64,000 nt of DNA from Flavobacteriaceae bacterium MAR_2010_72 (GTDB taxonomy: Bacteria > Bacteroidota > Bacteroidia > Flavobacteriales > Flavobacteriaceae). Shown here piece after piece: positions 8,760-17,337 of this stretch. The notes under the pieces were generated by a model. That model had not been told where the DNA came from. It did no database searches and saw only the letters and a program-made list of their open reading frames with translations. The position numbers were made by a program, and so were the translations under genes. Positions within the stretch are counted from its first letter, which is position 1, and each line of letters starts with the position of its first letter. The stretch lies in assembly GCA_003550275.1 (NCBI GenBank), contig QXCW01000002.1, positions 2,046,001-2,110,000 on the forward strand. The letters run 5' to 3'.

Positions 8760-10280
8760 TTAAAGTTTTTCCATTAATATCGCAGATATGGTTTTAATAC
8801 CATCGATATAATTTCCCAAACGGATATTTTCATTTGGACTATGCTGGTTGTTGTCAGGGTTTACAGTTGGTACTGCTACTGCTGGTATACCTAAAGTTAT
8901 CACAAAAGGTGAAATGGGAATGGAACCTCCGCCAGTTCGTATTTGAATAGGCTCATGACCAAAAGCTGATTTCATTCCACGTCGCAACCAAGCTCCAATT
9001 TCAGTATTAAAATCGGTTCGAAAAGCTCCGTAGGATACTTTGGCATTAAATCGCACTATTTTACTTTGCGACATTCGTTCTTCTTCAGTGGGCTCATCAT
9101 CAACCAAATAATAACCCTGATCTAAAATGTAATCCTTTACAAGTTTTACCATATGTTCACCATCGGTTTCCTTTACCAACCTTATGTTTAGTTCAGCTAT
9201 GGCAGTGGCAGGAATAATAGTTCGCCGTTCATTGCCAACCCAAGCCGCTTTCATCCCTAAAATTCCAAGCGCTGGATATTGTATGGCCTCCTGAAAATTA
9301 GAGCCAATGTTATCAGTGTTTGCAATTCCAAAATCTTTTTGAATTTGTGGTTCATCATCAGGTACTTGTTCCAAAACAGATTTAACGTCATCTGAAATTG
9401 TAATCCCATCATACCAACCCGAGATAGCAACTCTACCATCATCATGCCACATCCCAGCTAATAATTGTGATAATTTCATTGCTGGATTTGGCGCATAATT
9501 ACCATAATTACCGCTATGCAATGGCACCCTAGGACCAAAAACCTCCAAAGAAATAGTCGCAATACCTCGAGCGCCATAGACTAAAGTTGGCGCGTTTGAT
9601 AAATGCCTTGGGCCATCAAAAATAACCAGCATGTCGGCTTTGAGTTCTTCTTTATAATCACTCACGGCTTTTGGCAATTGAGGTGAACCTAGCTCTTCCT
9701 CAAAATCCATAATCACCTTAATGTTGAAATTAGGCTGAATGTTTAAATCATTTAAAATGTCCATAGCTTTCAGGAACATCATGTCAGGACCCCGAGCATC
9801 AGAAGCTGACCTTGAAAAAATTCGCCAATTGGGATTTAAGTCTCCCTTCAAATTAGTCCATGGGATTATATCCCAATTCCCTTTAGCATTTTGTGCTTTC
9901 AACACCGGTATGTATGGGTTAGGTTGAAACCATTTAGTTGAATCGACTGGCTGACCATCAACCTGCAAATAAATTAGCACAGTTTTATCCGTATTTGGAA
10001 ACGATCTTGAAGCCAATAACAAGGGAACTGTTTCAGTTTCTAAACGTTGTGTTTTAAATCCGCGTTGTTTAAAAGCCTGTTGACACCATTTTACATTGGG
10101 TTCAATTTCAATAGGATTGTTGGCATCGTTAGGCAGGCTAAAAAACTCATAAAGTTCTATAAAGGAGGCTTTGGCATAATTGAGAGCCAGTGAATCTAAA
10201 TTTTGAGCATTAGTCACCAGAGATATTGTAAAAAGACCTATGAATAACCAACTTTTTTTAATCATTCCCTCTGTTTTCAT
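8760..10280 (-). CDS. M20-family metallopeptidase, secreted
   Basis: This is a zinc-dependent exopeptidase/dipeptidase-like protein of the M20/M25/M40 family, with a signal peptide (hydrophobic run ending TNAQ) and so periplasmic or surface-located. The family marks are DFEEELGSP (catalytic Glu pair), VIFDGPRH, LHSGNYGNYAPNP in the lid domain and QHSPNENI near the end. The first metal motif, usually HxD, reads YLQVDGQP: the expected His is Gln. A TTG codon at 10292 lies inside the end of pcm; the ATG at 10280 is preferred, and another ATG at 10265 would place the signal peptide tighter. It follows pcm closely and is probably co-transcribed. The precise peptide substrate is unknown. Confidence 0.85.
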   Translation of the reverse strand: MKTEGMIKKSWLFIGLFTISLVTNAQNLDSLALNYAKASFIELYEFFSLPNDANNPIEIEPNVKWCQQAFKQRGFKTQRLETETVPLLLASRSFPNTDKTVLIYLQVDGQPVDSTKWFQPNPYIPVLKAQNAKGNWDIIPWTNLKGDLNPNWRIFSRSASDARGPDMMFLKAMDILNDLNIQPNFNIKVIMDFEEELGSPQLPKAVSDYKEELKADMLVIFDGPRHLSNAPTLVYGARGIATISLEVFGPRVPLHSGNYGNYAPNPAMKLSQLLAGMWHDDGRVAISGWYDGITISDDVKSVLEQVPDDEPQIQKDFGIANTDNIGSNFQEAIQYPALGILGMKAAWVGNERRTIIPATAIAELNIRLVKETDGEHMVKLVKDYILDQGYYLVDDEPTEEERMSQSKIVRFNAKVSYGAFRTDFNTEIGAWLRRGMKSAFGHEPIQIRTGGGSIPISPFVITLGIPAVAVPTVNPDNNQHSPNENIRLGNYIDGIKTISAILMEKL

Positions 10281-10288
10281 AATAGCTA

Positions 10289-10930
10289 TCAATTTTTGTC
10301 TTCTAACAATGGTACAAACCTAAATTCACCAAACTCGTGCTGTTCAAATTCTTTTTCGCCTTTCCGAAGATATAAAGTCATGGTTTGTACTTGATCTCCA
10401 ACCGGAATCACCAATCGTCCTCCAATTTTAAGTTGACCCAATAATGCTTTTGGAACAAAAGGTGCCCCTGCTGTAACTATAATGCCATCAAAAGGAGCTT
10501 CGGACTTTAATCCTTTATATCCATCTCCGAAAATCAATTTTTTAGGTCGATACCCCAAACTTGGAAGAAATTTACTCGTTTTTTTGAAAAGCTCTTGTTG
10601 GCGCTCTATGCTAAACACTTGGGCGCCCAATAAACATAATAAAGCCGTTTGATAACCACTTCCAGTACCTATTTCTAGAATTTTATCTCCTTTTTTGACT
10701 TGTAATAATTCGGTTTGAAATGCAACCGTATAAGGTTGTGAAATAGTTTGATCGGCAGCGATTGGAAACGCCTTATCTTGGTAAGCATGATCCAAAAATC
10801 CAGAATCCATAAACAAATGTCTAGGGATTTTACTTAAACCATCCAATACTTTTTCATCTGTAATTCCTTTGTTTTTAACAACTTCAACCAGCTTTTGCCT
10901 TAATCCTTTATGTTTAAATGTATCTTTCAA
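10289..10930 (-). CDS. pcm: Protein-L-isoaspartate O-methyltransferase
   Basis: PCMT methylates L-isoaspartyl residues in aged proteins with S-adenosylmethionine, the first step of their repair. The 213-residue enzyme has the PCMT signature QTISQPYTVA around residues 60-70, the SAM-binding loop EIGTGSGYQTALL, and the DGIIVTAGAP strand. Length is typical. It is cytosolic. The downstream M20 peptidase is in the same direction with almost no gap. Together they could serve removal of damaged proteins or peptides, but that link is only inferred from position. Confidence 0.93.
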   Translation of the reverse strand: MKDTFKHKGLRQKLVEVVKNKGITDEKVLDGLSKIPRHLFMDSGFLDHAYQDKAFPIAADQTISQPYTVAFQTELLQVKKGDKILEIGTGSGYQTALLCLLGAQVFSIERQQELFKKTSKFLPSLGYRPKKLIFGDGYKGLKSEAPFDGIIVTAGAPFVPKALLGQLKIGGRLVIPVGDQVQTMTLYLRKGEKEFEQHEFGEFRFVPLLEDKN

Positions 10931-11081
10931 TGTTTGGGTGGGTTTAGTTGCTAAATTAAAACAATATGTGTGAAGTTGAAACTAAAATCTATTAATTTAA
11001 GCTTCAATATTTCTTATTCCAAAATTTGAATTAGGTGTCTTTTAATATTAGTTTTATAAGATGTTTTTACTTCAAAACAAC

Positions 11082-11089
11082 TATTTTTG
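11082..11089 (+). promoter_or_regulatory. Putative -7 element of the Gfo/Idh gene
   Basis: TATTTTTG fits TAnnTTTG and ends 16 bp before the ATG at 11106. The -33 box is not clear. It lies in the divergent gap between pcm and the oxidoreductase gene. Confidence 0.4.
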
Positions 11090-11105
11090 TTAAAAACCTA
11101 AACAT

Positions 11106-12065
11106 ATGCTAAAAGCAGGAGTACTTGGTGCGGGGCATCTTGGAAAAATTCATTTAAGACTTCTTAACCAATCTGATAAATACCACCTTGTTGGATTTTA
11201 TGACGCTGATGAAAATAACGCAAAAAAGGTGGAGGCCGAATTTGGTTACAAATATTTTAATTCAATTGATGCACTAATTGATGCCGTTGATATGATTGAT
11301 ATCGTCACGCCAACTTTATCACATTATAACTGCGCCAAAAAAGCCATAGCCAAAGGAAAACACATTTTTATAGAAAAGCCCATTTCCAATACTGTTGAAG
11401 AAGCCGAACATATTAGGGAATTATTAGCTCAACATAACATACGCGGACAAGTTGGGCACGTAGAGCGCTTTAACCCTGCGTTTATTGCTGTAAAAGAAAA
11501 CATCGTTAACCCAATGTTTATTGAGACCCATCGTTTGGCAGAATTCAATCCTAGAGGTACTGATGTTCCTGTAGTTTTGGATTTAATGATACACGATATT
11601 GATATTATTTTAAGTGTGGTGAAATCAAAAGTCAAGCACATATCAGCAAGTGGTGTTTCGGTTATTAGTGATACTCCAGATATTGCCAATGCACGGATTG
11701 AGTTCGAAAATGGTTGTGTCGCTAATTTAACGGCTAGCCGAATTTCACTAAAAAACATGCGTAAAACACGCTTTTTTCAAAAGGATGCCTATATTTCGGT
11801 TGACTTTTTGGAAAAAAAATGTGAAGTTGTAAAAATGAAAGATGCTCCAGAGCATCCTGGCGATTTTGATATGATTCTTCAAAATGCTGAAGGAGTCAAG
11901 AAGCAAATTTATTTTGATAATCCAGACATTTCAAGTAATAATGCCATTTTGGACGAGCTCGAAACTTTTGCAGATGCCATAAATAACAATACAACACCTA
12001 TTGTTACCCTGCATGACGGAACTGAAGCCCTGCGAGTAGCTACCATGATCATCAATCAATTTTAG
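11106..12065 (+). CDS. Gfo/Idh/MocA-family oxidoreductase
   Basis: This is a 319-residue NAD(P)-dependent oxidoreductase. The N-terminal Rossmann fold has GAGHLGKIHLR, and the family signature EKP occurs in IFIEKPISN. The conserved catalytic-region His appears in DLMIHDIDII. The C-terminal half is the alpha/beta substrate domain of the family. Substrates in this family are usually sugars, inositols or biliverdin-like compounds, and nothing here settles which one. It is followed 53 bp later by a 3-hydroxyacyl-CoA dehydrogenase on the same strand, with no terminator between them, so they may share a transcript. Confidence 0.85.
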   Translation: MLKAGVLGAGHLGKIHLRLLNQSDKYHLVGFYDADENNAKKVEAEFGYKYFNSIDALIDAVDMIDIVTPTLSHYNCAKKAIAKGKHIFIEKPISNTVEEAEHIRELLAQHNIRGQVGHVERFNPAFIAVKENIVNPMFIETHRLAEFNPRGTDVPVVLDLMIHDIDIILSVVKSKVKHISASGVSVISDTPDIANARIEFENGCVANLTASRISLKNMRKTRFFQKDAYISVDFLEKKCEVVKMKDAPEHPGDFDMILQNAEGVKKQIYFDNPDISSNNAILDELETFADAINNNTTPIVTLHDGTEALRVATMIINQF

Positions 12066-12118
12066 AAAATAATTTAATAAATAGCACGCTCAATCTTTTG
12101 AGTGAAAACAAACAGTTT

Positions 12119-13006
12119 ATGAAAAATATTGCAGTTATAGGAGCCGGAACCATGGGAAACGGGATTGCCCACACCTGTGCTCAAGCCGGTTTCAAAGTTC
12201 AATTAATTGATATCAGTGAAACGTCCTTAAAAAAAGGGATGCAAACTATTGCTAATAATTTAGATCGCATGGTTTCCAAGGAAAAAATCACTGAAGCCGA
12301 CAAGCAAACCGTATTAAATAACATAACAACATTTACCGACATCACTGAAGGCGTGGAATATGCAAGCTTGGTAATTGAAGCCGCCACAGAAAACCTGGAC
12401 CTTAAACTCAAAATCTTCAAACAATTAGATAGGGATTGCCCAGAAGACACTATTCTAGCAACTAATACATCTTCAATTTCCATAACCCAAATAGCTTCTG
12501 TTACTTCAAGACCAGAAATGGTCATTGGTATGCATTTTATGAATCCAGTACCCATTATGAAACTCGTGGAGATCATTAGAGGTTACAACACAAGTGATGC
12601 TATTACCAAAACTATTATGGATTTATCTACTACCCTTGGTAAAATTCCTGTAGAGGTAAATGATTACCCTGGCTTTGTAGCCAACCGAATTTTAATGCCA
12701 ATGCTCAATGAATCTATCGAAACGTTGTACACTGGTGTAGCTGGTGTTGAAGAAATTGATACCGTCATGAAGTTGGGAATGGCTCATCCAATGGGACCTT
12801 TGCAATTAGCCGATTTTATTGGTCTGGATGTTTGCTTATCAATTCTTAACGTTATGTACGATGGCTTCAAAAACCCTAAGTATGCGCCTTGCCCACTTTT
12901 GGTAAACATGGTTAGAGCTGGAAAGTTAGGAGTGAAATCTGGTGAAGGTTTTTATGATTATTCACAAAGCAAAAAAGCTGAAAAAGTAGCAAAACAATTC
13001 CAGTAG
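12119..13006 (+). CDS. 3-hydroxybutyryl-CoA dehydrogenase
   Basis: This 295-residue enzyme interconverts 3-hydroxyacyl-CoA and 3-oxoacyl-CoA with NAD, in short-chain fatty-acid metabolism. The N-terminal dinucleotide fold is AVIGAGTMGNGIAH. The catalytic His is in GMHFMNPVP, and the C-terminal domain has the usual DYPGFVANRI and AHPMGPLQLADFIGLD motifs. The size is that of a stand-alone Hbd/PaaH-type enzyme, not the fused FadB. An in-frame TTG lies 21 bp upstream, but the ATG at 12119 starts exactly at the Rossmann strand and is chosen. No other beta-oxidation gene lies nearby. Confidence 0.92.
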   Translation: MKNIAVIGAGTMGNGIAHTCAQAGFKVQLIDISETSLKKGMQTIANNLDRMVSKEKITEADKQTVLNNITTFTDITEGVEYASLVIEAATENLDLKLKIFKQLDRDCPEDTILATNTSSISITQIASVTSRPEMVIGMHFMNPVPIMKLVEIIRGYNTSDAITKTIMDLSTTLGKIPVEVNDYPGFVANRILMPMLNESIETLYTGVAGVEEIDTVMKLGMAHPMGPLQLADFIGLDVCLSILNVMYDGFKNPKYAPCPLLVNMVRAGKLGVKSGEGFYDYSQSKKAEKVAKQFQ

Positions 13007-13094
13007 TCTGTAATTACCTAGTTACAGTTGGCAATCTTTCTTTTCAATAACTCAAGACTACTAATTAATGACTGAAGGCTGAATATTCAATGAC

Positions 13095-14333
13095 ATGGCA
13101 AAAATAGTTCCGTTTAAAGCAATTCGCCCTACAAGGGATAAGGTAAGTTTGGTCGCATCGCGCTCCTACCAAACGTATACTAAAGCCGAACGTGAAGCCC
13201 GTTTAGACTATAATCCGTTTTCGTTTTTGCATATTGTTAATCCTGGTTATAAGTACGCTAAAGAAATAACAGGAATAGAGCGATACCAACTTGTTAAAAA
13301 TCGGTACCAAGAATTTAAAGAAGACAATGTATTTGTACAGGATGAGAACACTTGCTTTTATATATACAAAATTATCGATCGGGATGGACAGGTTTTTAAT
13401 GGTATTGTTGCTGCTGCTAGTGCACAAGACTATGAAAAAAATAGTATTAAAAAGCACGAGGACACTATAGCCTATCGTGAACATATTTTTAAGAATTATT
13501 TAAAAACTGTTGGCTTTAACGCAGAACCTGTGCTGCTTACCTACCCTGATAATGACCAGATTTTTAAAATTGTAGAGAAAGCACAAAGTAAGCGAGCCGA
13601 ATTTGAATTTACAACCACATATAAGGACACGCATTATTTATGGTTACTTGATGATAATAAAGACCTAGAATCTTTAACCAAGATTTTCAATGCGATTCCC
13701 TCATTGTACATTGCAGATGGTCACCATCGTTCGGCATCTTCATATTTATTATATCAAGATCTGAAGGAAAACAATCCAACCCACAATGGGACCGAACCTT
13801 ATAATTATTTTATGTCGTTCTTGATTCCTGAATCGGAGTTAAAAATATATTCTTTCAACCGACACGTGAAAGATTTAAACGGTTTGAGTAAGGAAGAGTT
13901 TCTTATCCAATTAGACACACTGTATAGAATAGAAAACAGAGGCACATTGGCATATCGACCTACTGCGAAGCATCACTTTACAATGTATTTGGATGGCGAA
14001 TTTTATTCCTTGTATTTACGAAAATCGAATTATAACTTTAATACCTCATTGGATGCTTTAGATGCTCAAATACTTTATAAAACAGTTTTGGAACCTATTT
14101 TGGGAATCAAAGACCTTCGCAATGATTTAAGAATACATTACAGTAATGGTAAAGGTGATATTGTAAATATAAAAAATGCTGTCGACAAAGGCGAATATGC
14201 CGTAGGTTTTGGAATGGTTGCCATCACCATTGACGAGCTTAAGCAAATTGCTGACGACGGATTCAAAATGCCACCAAAGAGCACCTTTATTGAGCCTAAA
14301 TTACGTAGTGGCGTAACAATTTACGAATTTTGA
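13095..14333 (+). CDS. DUF1015 family protein
   Basis: This is a 412-residue protein of the DUF1015 family, whose function is not established. It shows the family's most conserved motif, IADGHHRSAS, in the middle of the protein, and the opening AKIVPFKAIRP. It has no signal peptide or membrane segment, so it is probably cytosolic. The HH motif suggests a phosphotransfer or hydrolase activity, but this is speculation. In some organisms DUF1015 genes sit beside serine-metabolism genes; here its stop overlaps the start region of a YggS-type PLP-binding protein, so the two are probably co-translated. Confidence 0.9.
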   Translation: MAKIVPFKAIRPTRDKVSLVASRSYQTYTKAEREARLDYNPFSFLHIVNPGYKYAKEITGIERYQLVKNRYQEFKEDNVFVQDENTCFYIYKIIDRDGQVFNGIVAAASAQDYEKNSIKKHEDTIAYREHIFKNYLKTVGFNAEPVLLTYPDNDQIFKIVEKAQSKRAEFEFTTTYKDTHYLWLLDDNKDLESLTKIFNAIPSLYIADGHHRSASSYLLYQDLKENNPTHNGTEPYNYFMSFLIPESELKIYSFNRHVKDLNGLSKEEFLIQLDTLYRIENRGTLAYRPTAKHHFTMYLDGEFYSLYLRKSNYNFNTSLDALDAQILYKTVLEPILGIKDLRNDLRIHYSNGKGDIVNIKNAVDKGEYAVGFGMVAITIDELKQIADDGFKMPPKSTFIEPKLRSGVTIYEF

Positions 14334-14335
14334 AA

Positions 14336-15004
14336 ATGAATATTCAACAAAATATACAACATCTAAAATCACAATTACCTGATCATGTTACTTTGGTAGC
14401 AGTTTCAAAAACAAAACCTATTAGCGATATTTTGGAAGCCTATAATACCGGTCATAGGCATTTTGGGGAAAACAAAATCCAGGAAATGGTTGAGAAGCAT
14501 GAACAATTACCTAATGACATTCAGTGGCATATGATTGGCCACGTTCAGCGCAACAAGGTCAAGTATATGGCTCATTTTGTGAGTTTAATTCATGGTGTTG
14601 ACAGTTTTAAACTGCTTAAGGAAATTGATAAGCAAGCAAAAAATTGTAATCGAACGATTAATTGCTTACTTCAAATTAAAATTGCTGAAGAAGACAGTAA
14701 ATTTGGGATGTCAGCCAAAACAGCATCAGAAATCATTCAATCCAAAGAATTTTTAGAATTAAAAAACGTTTGCATTACTGGTGTTATGGGTATGGCTACT
14801 TTTACTGATGACAGCAATCAAATAAAAGAAGAATTTAACCGACTTAAAACAATATTTGATTCCTTGAAACACTATTCTAATTCCAATTTTAAACCAGAAA
14901 CCATAAGCATGGGCATGAGTGGAGATTACCAACTAGCAATTGCATGTGGAAGCACTATGATTAGGGTTGGAAGCCATATTTTTGGAGAAAGAAATTATAA
15001 TTAG
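14336..15004 (+). CDS. YggS-family pyridoxal-phosphate homeostasis protein
   Basis: This is a 222-residue PLP-binding protein of the YggS/PROSC family: a single alanine-racemase-like barrel without an enzymatic domain, controlling free PLP and amino-acid balance in the cytosol. The PLP lysine is Lys25 in VAVSKTKP. HFGENKIQEM, WHMIGHVQRNK and the C-terminal SMGMSGDY and GSTMIRVGSHIFG motifs are all present. An in-frame TTG at 14330 overlaps the DUF1015 stop; the ATG at 14336 fits the family better. The tight junction with DUF1015 suggests a common transcript. Confidence 0.92.
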   Translation: MNIQQNIQHLKSQLPDHVTLVAVSKTKPISDILEAYNTGHRHFGENKIQEMVEKHEQLPNDIQWHMIGHVQRNKVKYMAHFVSLIHGVDSFKLLKEIDKQAKNCNRTINCLLQIKIAEEDSKFGMSAKTASEIIQSKEFLELKNVCITGVMGMATFTDDSNQIKEEFNRLKTIFDSLKHYSNSNFKPETISMGMSGDYQLAIACGSTMIRVGSHIFGERNYN

Positions 15005-15044
15005 TCGATTTAATACTATAAACAAAGCACAAATAAACATATAG

Positions 15045-16409
15045 TTGTACGCCATATTAGACATAGAAACAACCGGAGGAAAGTATAATGAAGAAGGTAT
15101 CACCGAAATTGCCATTTATAAATTTGATGGCCATAAAGTGATAGATAAATTTATCAGTTTAGTTAATCCAGAACGAGAAATACAGCCTTTTGTAGTTAAC
15201 TTAACAGGGATCAACACCAATATGTTGAGAAATGCCCCTAAATTTTATGAAGTAGCAAAACGAATCGTAGAAATAACCGATGATTGTATTATTGTTGCAC
15301 ATAATGCCCAATTTGACAACCGTATTTTAAAAACCGAATTTAAAAGATTGGGGTTTGGGTTTAAACGTGAAACGCTTTGCACTGTAGAGCTTTCCAAACG
15401 TTTAATTCCGGGGCAAGATTCTTATAGTTTAGGAAAACTTACCCGCTCACTTGGCATCCCTGTTAGTGATAGACATCGTGCCAATGGTGATGCCATGGCG
15501 ACTTTAAAGCTGTTTAAAATTCTTCTCAATAAAGATCTGAATAAATATATCATTCAAGATAGTATTAGGTTGGAACCAAAACGTCAAATGGAGCCTAGTC
15601 ATAAACGCATTATAGAGGAACTTCCATCAGTGACTGGTGTATATTATATACATGATGAAAACGGTAAAATCGTCTATATAGGTAAAAGCAAGAACATTAA
15701 ACATCGTATCAATCAACACCTGACCGATACCAGTCCTAAATCTAAAAAAATTCAACTTTTAGTTGCCGCCGTGACCTATGAAAGCACTGGAAGTGAGCTT
15801 GTAGCCCTTCTTAAAGAAAGTGAAGAAATCAAGCAAAACAAACCACTGTATAATAGAGCATTACGTCGCAATTTATTTACACATGCGCTTTATAGCTTTA
15901 AAGATGAAAAGGGTTATATCAATTTAAAAATTGATAAAGCCGATGGTCGCAAAAATCCCATAACAACCTTTAGTACAAAGCAGAGTGCCAAAAGCTTCTT
16001 ATTTAAAGCAATTGAAGAATTTGACCTTTGTCAAAAATTAACAGGGCTCTATCCATCTAAAAGTAGCTGTTTCAATTTCACTATAAAAAGTTGTCATGGC
16101 GCTTGTATTCAAAAAGAGTCGCCTGAAAGTTACAATGAGCGTGTCAATCAGCTCATCAAAAAAAATAGCTATACCGATCAAAACATGGTTATTATTGATA
16201 GAGGTAGGGATATAGACGAGCGAAGTGCTATTTTAATTGAAAATGGGGTATTCATGGGGCTTGGTTTTTTTGATCTTAACTATCAAATAAATACTATAGC
16301 TGTATTAAAATCGATTATTACTCCAATGGAAAATAATAGGGATACGCAACATATTATTCAAAACTATTTACGGAAGAATAAAAAACTGAAAATAGTTAGG
16401 TTTGATTAA
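15045..16409 (+). CDS. Exonuclease (DnaQ-type) fused to GIY-YIG nuclease domain
   Basis: This 454-residue protein has two nuclease domains. Residues about 1-165 are a DEDDh 3'-5' exonuclease like the epsilon subunit of DNA polymerase III (DIETTG at 5-10; later HNAQFDNRIL and HRANGDAMAT). Residues about 195-280 are a GIY-YIG endonuclease (GVYYIHDENGKIVYIGKSKN). The remaining part resembles the UvrC/Cho-type extension with several Cys residues. Such fusions are known in Bacteroidota and Actinobacteria and are thought to act in DNA repair beside UvrABC. The start is TTG at 15045: the first exonuclease strand begins right there and no earlier or later ATG would keep it. Confidence 0.88.
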   Translation: MYAILDIETTGGKYNEEGITEIAIYKFDGHKVIDKFISLVNPEREIQPFVVNLTGINTNMLRNAPKFYEVAKRIVEITDDCIIVAHNAQFDNRILKTEFKRLGFGFKRETLCTVELSKRLIPGQDSYSLGKLTRSLGIPVSDRHRANGDAMATLKLFKILLNKDLNKYIIQDSIRLEPKRQMEPSHKRIIEELPSVTGVYYIHDENGKIVYIGKSKNIKHRINQHLTDTSPKSKKIQLLVAAVTYESTGSELVALLKESEEIKQNKPLYNRALRRNLFTHALYSFKDEKGYINLKIDKADGRKNPITTFSTKQSAKSFLFKAIEEFDLCQKLTGLYPSKSSCFNFTIKSCHGACIQKESPESYNERVNQLIKKNSYTDQNMVIIDRGRDIDERSAILIENGVFMGLGFFDLNYQINTIAVLKSIITPMENNRDTQHIIQNYLRKNKKLKIVRFD

Positions 16410-16482
16410 TATTGTCGATATACAAAAAAATACACTCATCGTTTTAAAGAAAAAATAGCTATCTTTTGCTCAATTTATTAAT

Positions 16483-17337
16483 ATGGGTAAATTAACAAGA
16501 AATAATTGGAGATCTAAACTGCACGAACTTATCTATGAAGCGGATACTCGTGCTGGTAAGGTTTTTGATCTTGTGTTGATGTCCACAATTATAGCCAGTA
16601 TCATATTGGTTATGCTTGAAAGCGTGAAAGCCATAGACGAGCGTTTTCATCAATTTCTTAACATATCAGAATGGGTAATAACCATCTTATTTACATTAGA
16701 ATATATAGCACGAATTGTAAGTGTTAATAAACCCATGAAGTATATTTTAAGCTTTTATGGAATTATAGATTTTCTCTCAACAATACCAAAATACTTATCG
16801 ATCATTTTTGCAGGAACTCACGCTCTAGTAGCTTTAAGAGCTTTGCGATTGCTTAGAATCTTTAGGATTTTAAAATTAGCGCGTTATTTAGGTGCTTCCA
16901 ATAATTTAGTAAAGGCCTTAAAAGCCAGTCGAGCAAAAATCTCGGTGTTTCTTTTTGCTGTTGTCATTGTAGCTATAATCCTTGGAACTATAATGTATTT
17001 GGTAGAAGGTGAAAAAAACGGATTCTCAAATATTCCCAAAAGTGTTTATTGGTGCATTGTCACTCTAACTACGGTTGGGTTTGGAGATATTGCACCACAA
17101 ACACCTCTTGGTCAGTTTATTGCCTCATTAGTTATGATATTAGGTTATGGGATTATTGCAGTTCCAACAGGAATTGTTTCTGCCGAATACACCACCCAAA
17201 TAAAACAAACAGACCAACCTCAAAAAAATCCTAAACTTCCTACCAACACACAAAGTTGCGCCAATTGCTTAACAGAAGGCCACCTTGACCGTGCAGAATA
17301 TTGTCATATTTGCGGCTATAGTTTACATCATGAATAA
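16483..17337 (+). CDS. Voltage-gated-type potassium channel with C-terminal zinc ribbon
   Basis: This is a 284-residue inner-membrane ion channel with six predicted membrane segments. S4 carries regularly spaced Arg residues (RALRLLRIFRIL, about 119-130), the mark of a voltage sensor. The pore has the K+ selectivity filter TTVGFGD at 196-202. The cytoplasmic tail (about 240-284) is unusual: two CxxC pairs, Cys259/Cys262 and Cys274/Cys277, form a small zinc-ribbon motif. The gene's last 8 bp overlap the miaA start. A near-consensus -7 box (TATCTTTTG) lies just upstream. The K+ channel call is strong; voltage gating and zinc binding are inferred from motifs. Confidence 0.9.
   Translation: MGKLTRNNWRSKLHELIYEADTRAGKVFDLVLMSTIIASIILVMLESVKAIDERFHQFLNISEWVITILFTLEYIARIVSVNKPMKYILSFYGIIDFLSTIPKYLSIIFAGTHALVALRALRLLRIFRILKLARYLGASNNLVKALKASRAKISVFLFAVVIVAIILGTIMYLVEGEKNGFSNIPKSVYWCIVTLTTVGFGDIAPQTPLGQFIASLVMILGYGIIAVPTGIVSAEYTTQIKQTDQPQKNPKLPTNTQSCANCLTEGHLDRAEYCHICGYSLHHE

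Noticed and set aside
12098-12118. TTG start for the 3-hydroxybutyryl-CoA dehydrogenase
   Set aside because: The ATG at 12119 begins exactly at the Rossmann strand and matches the family start.
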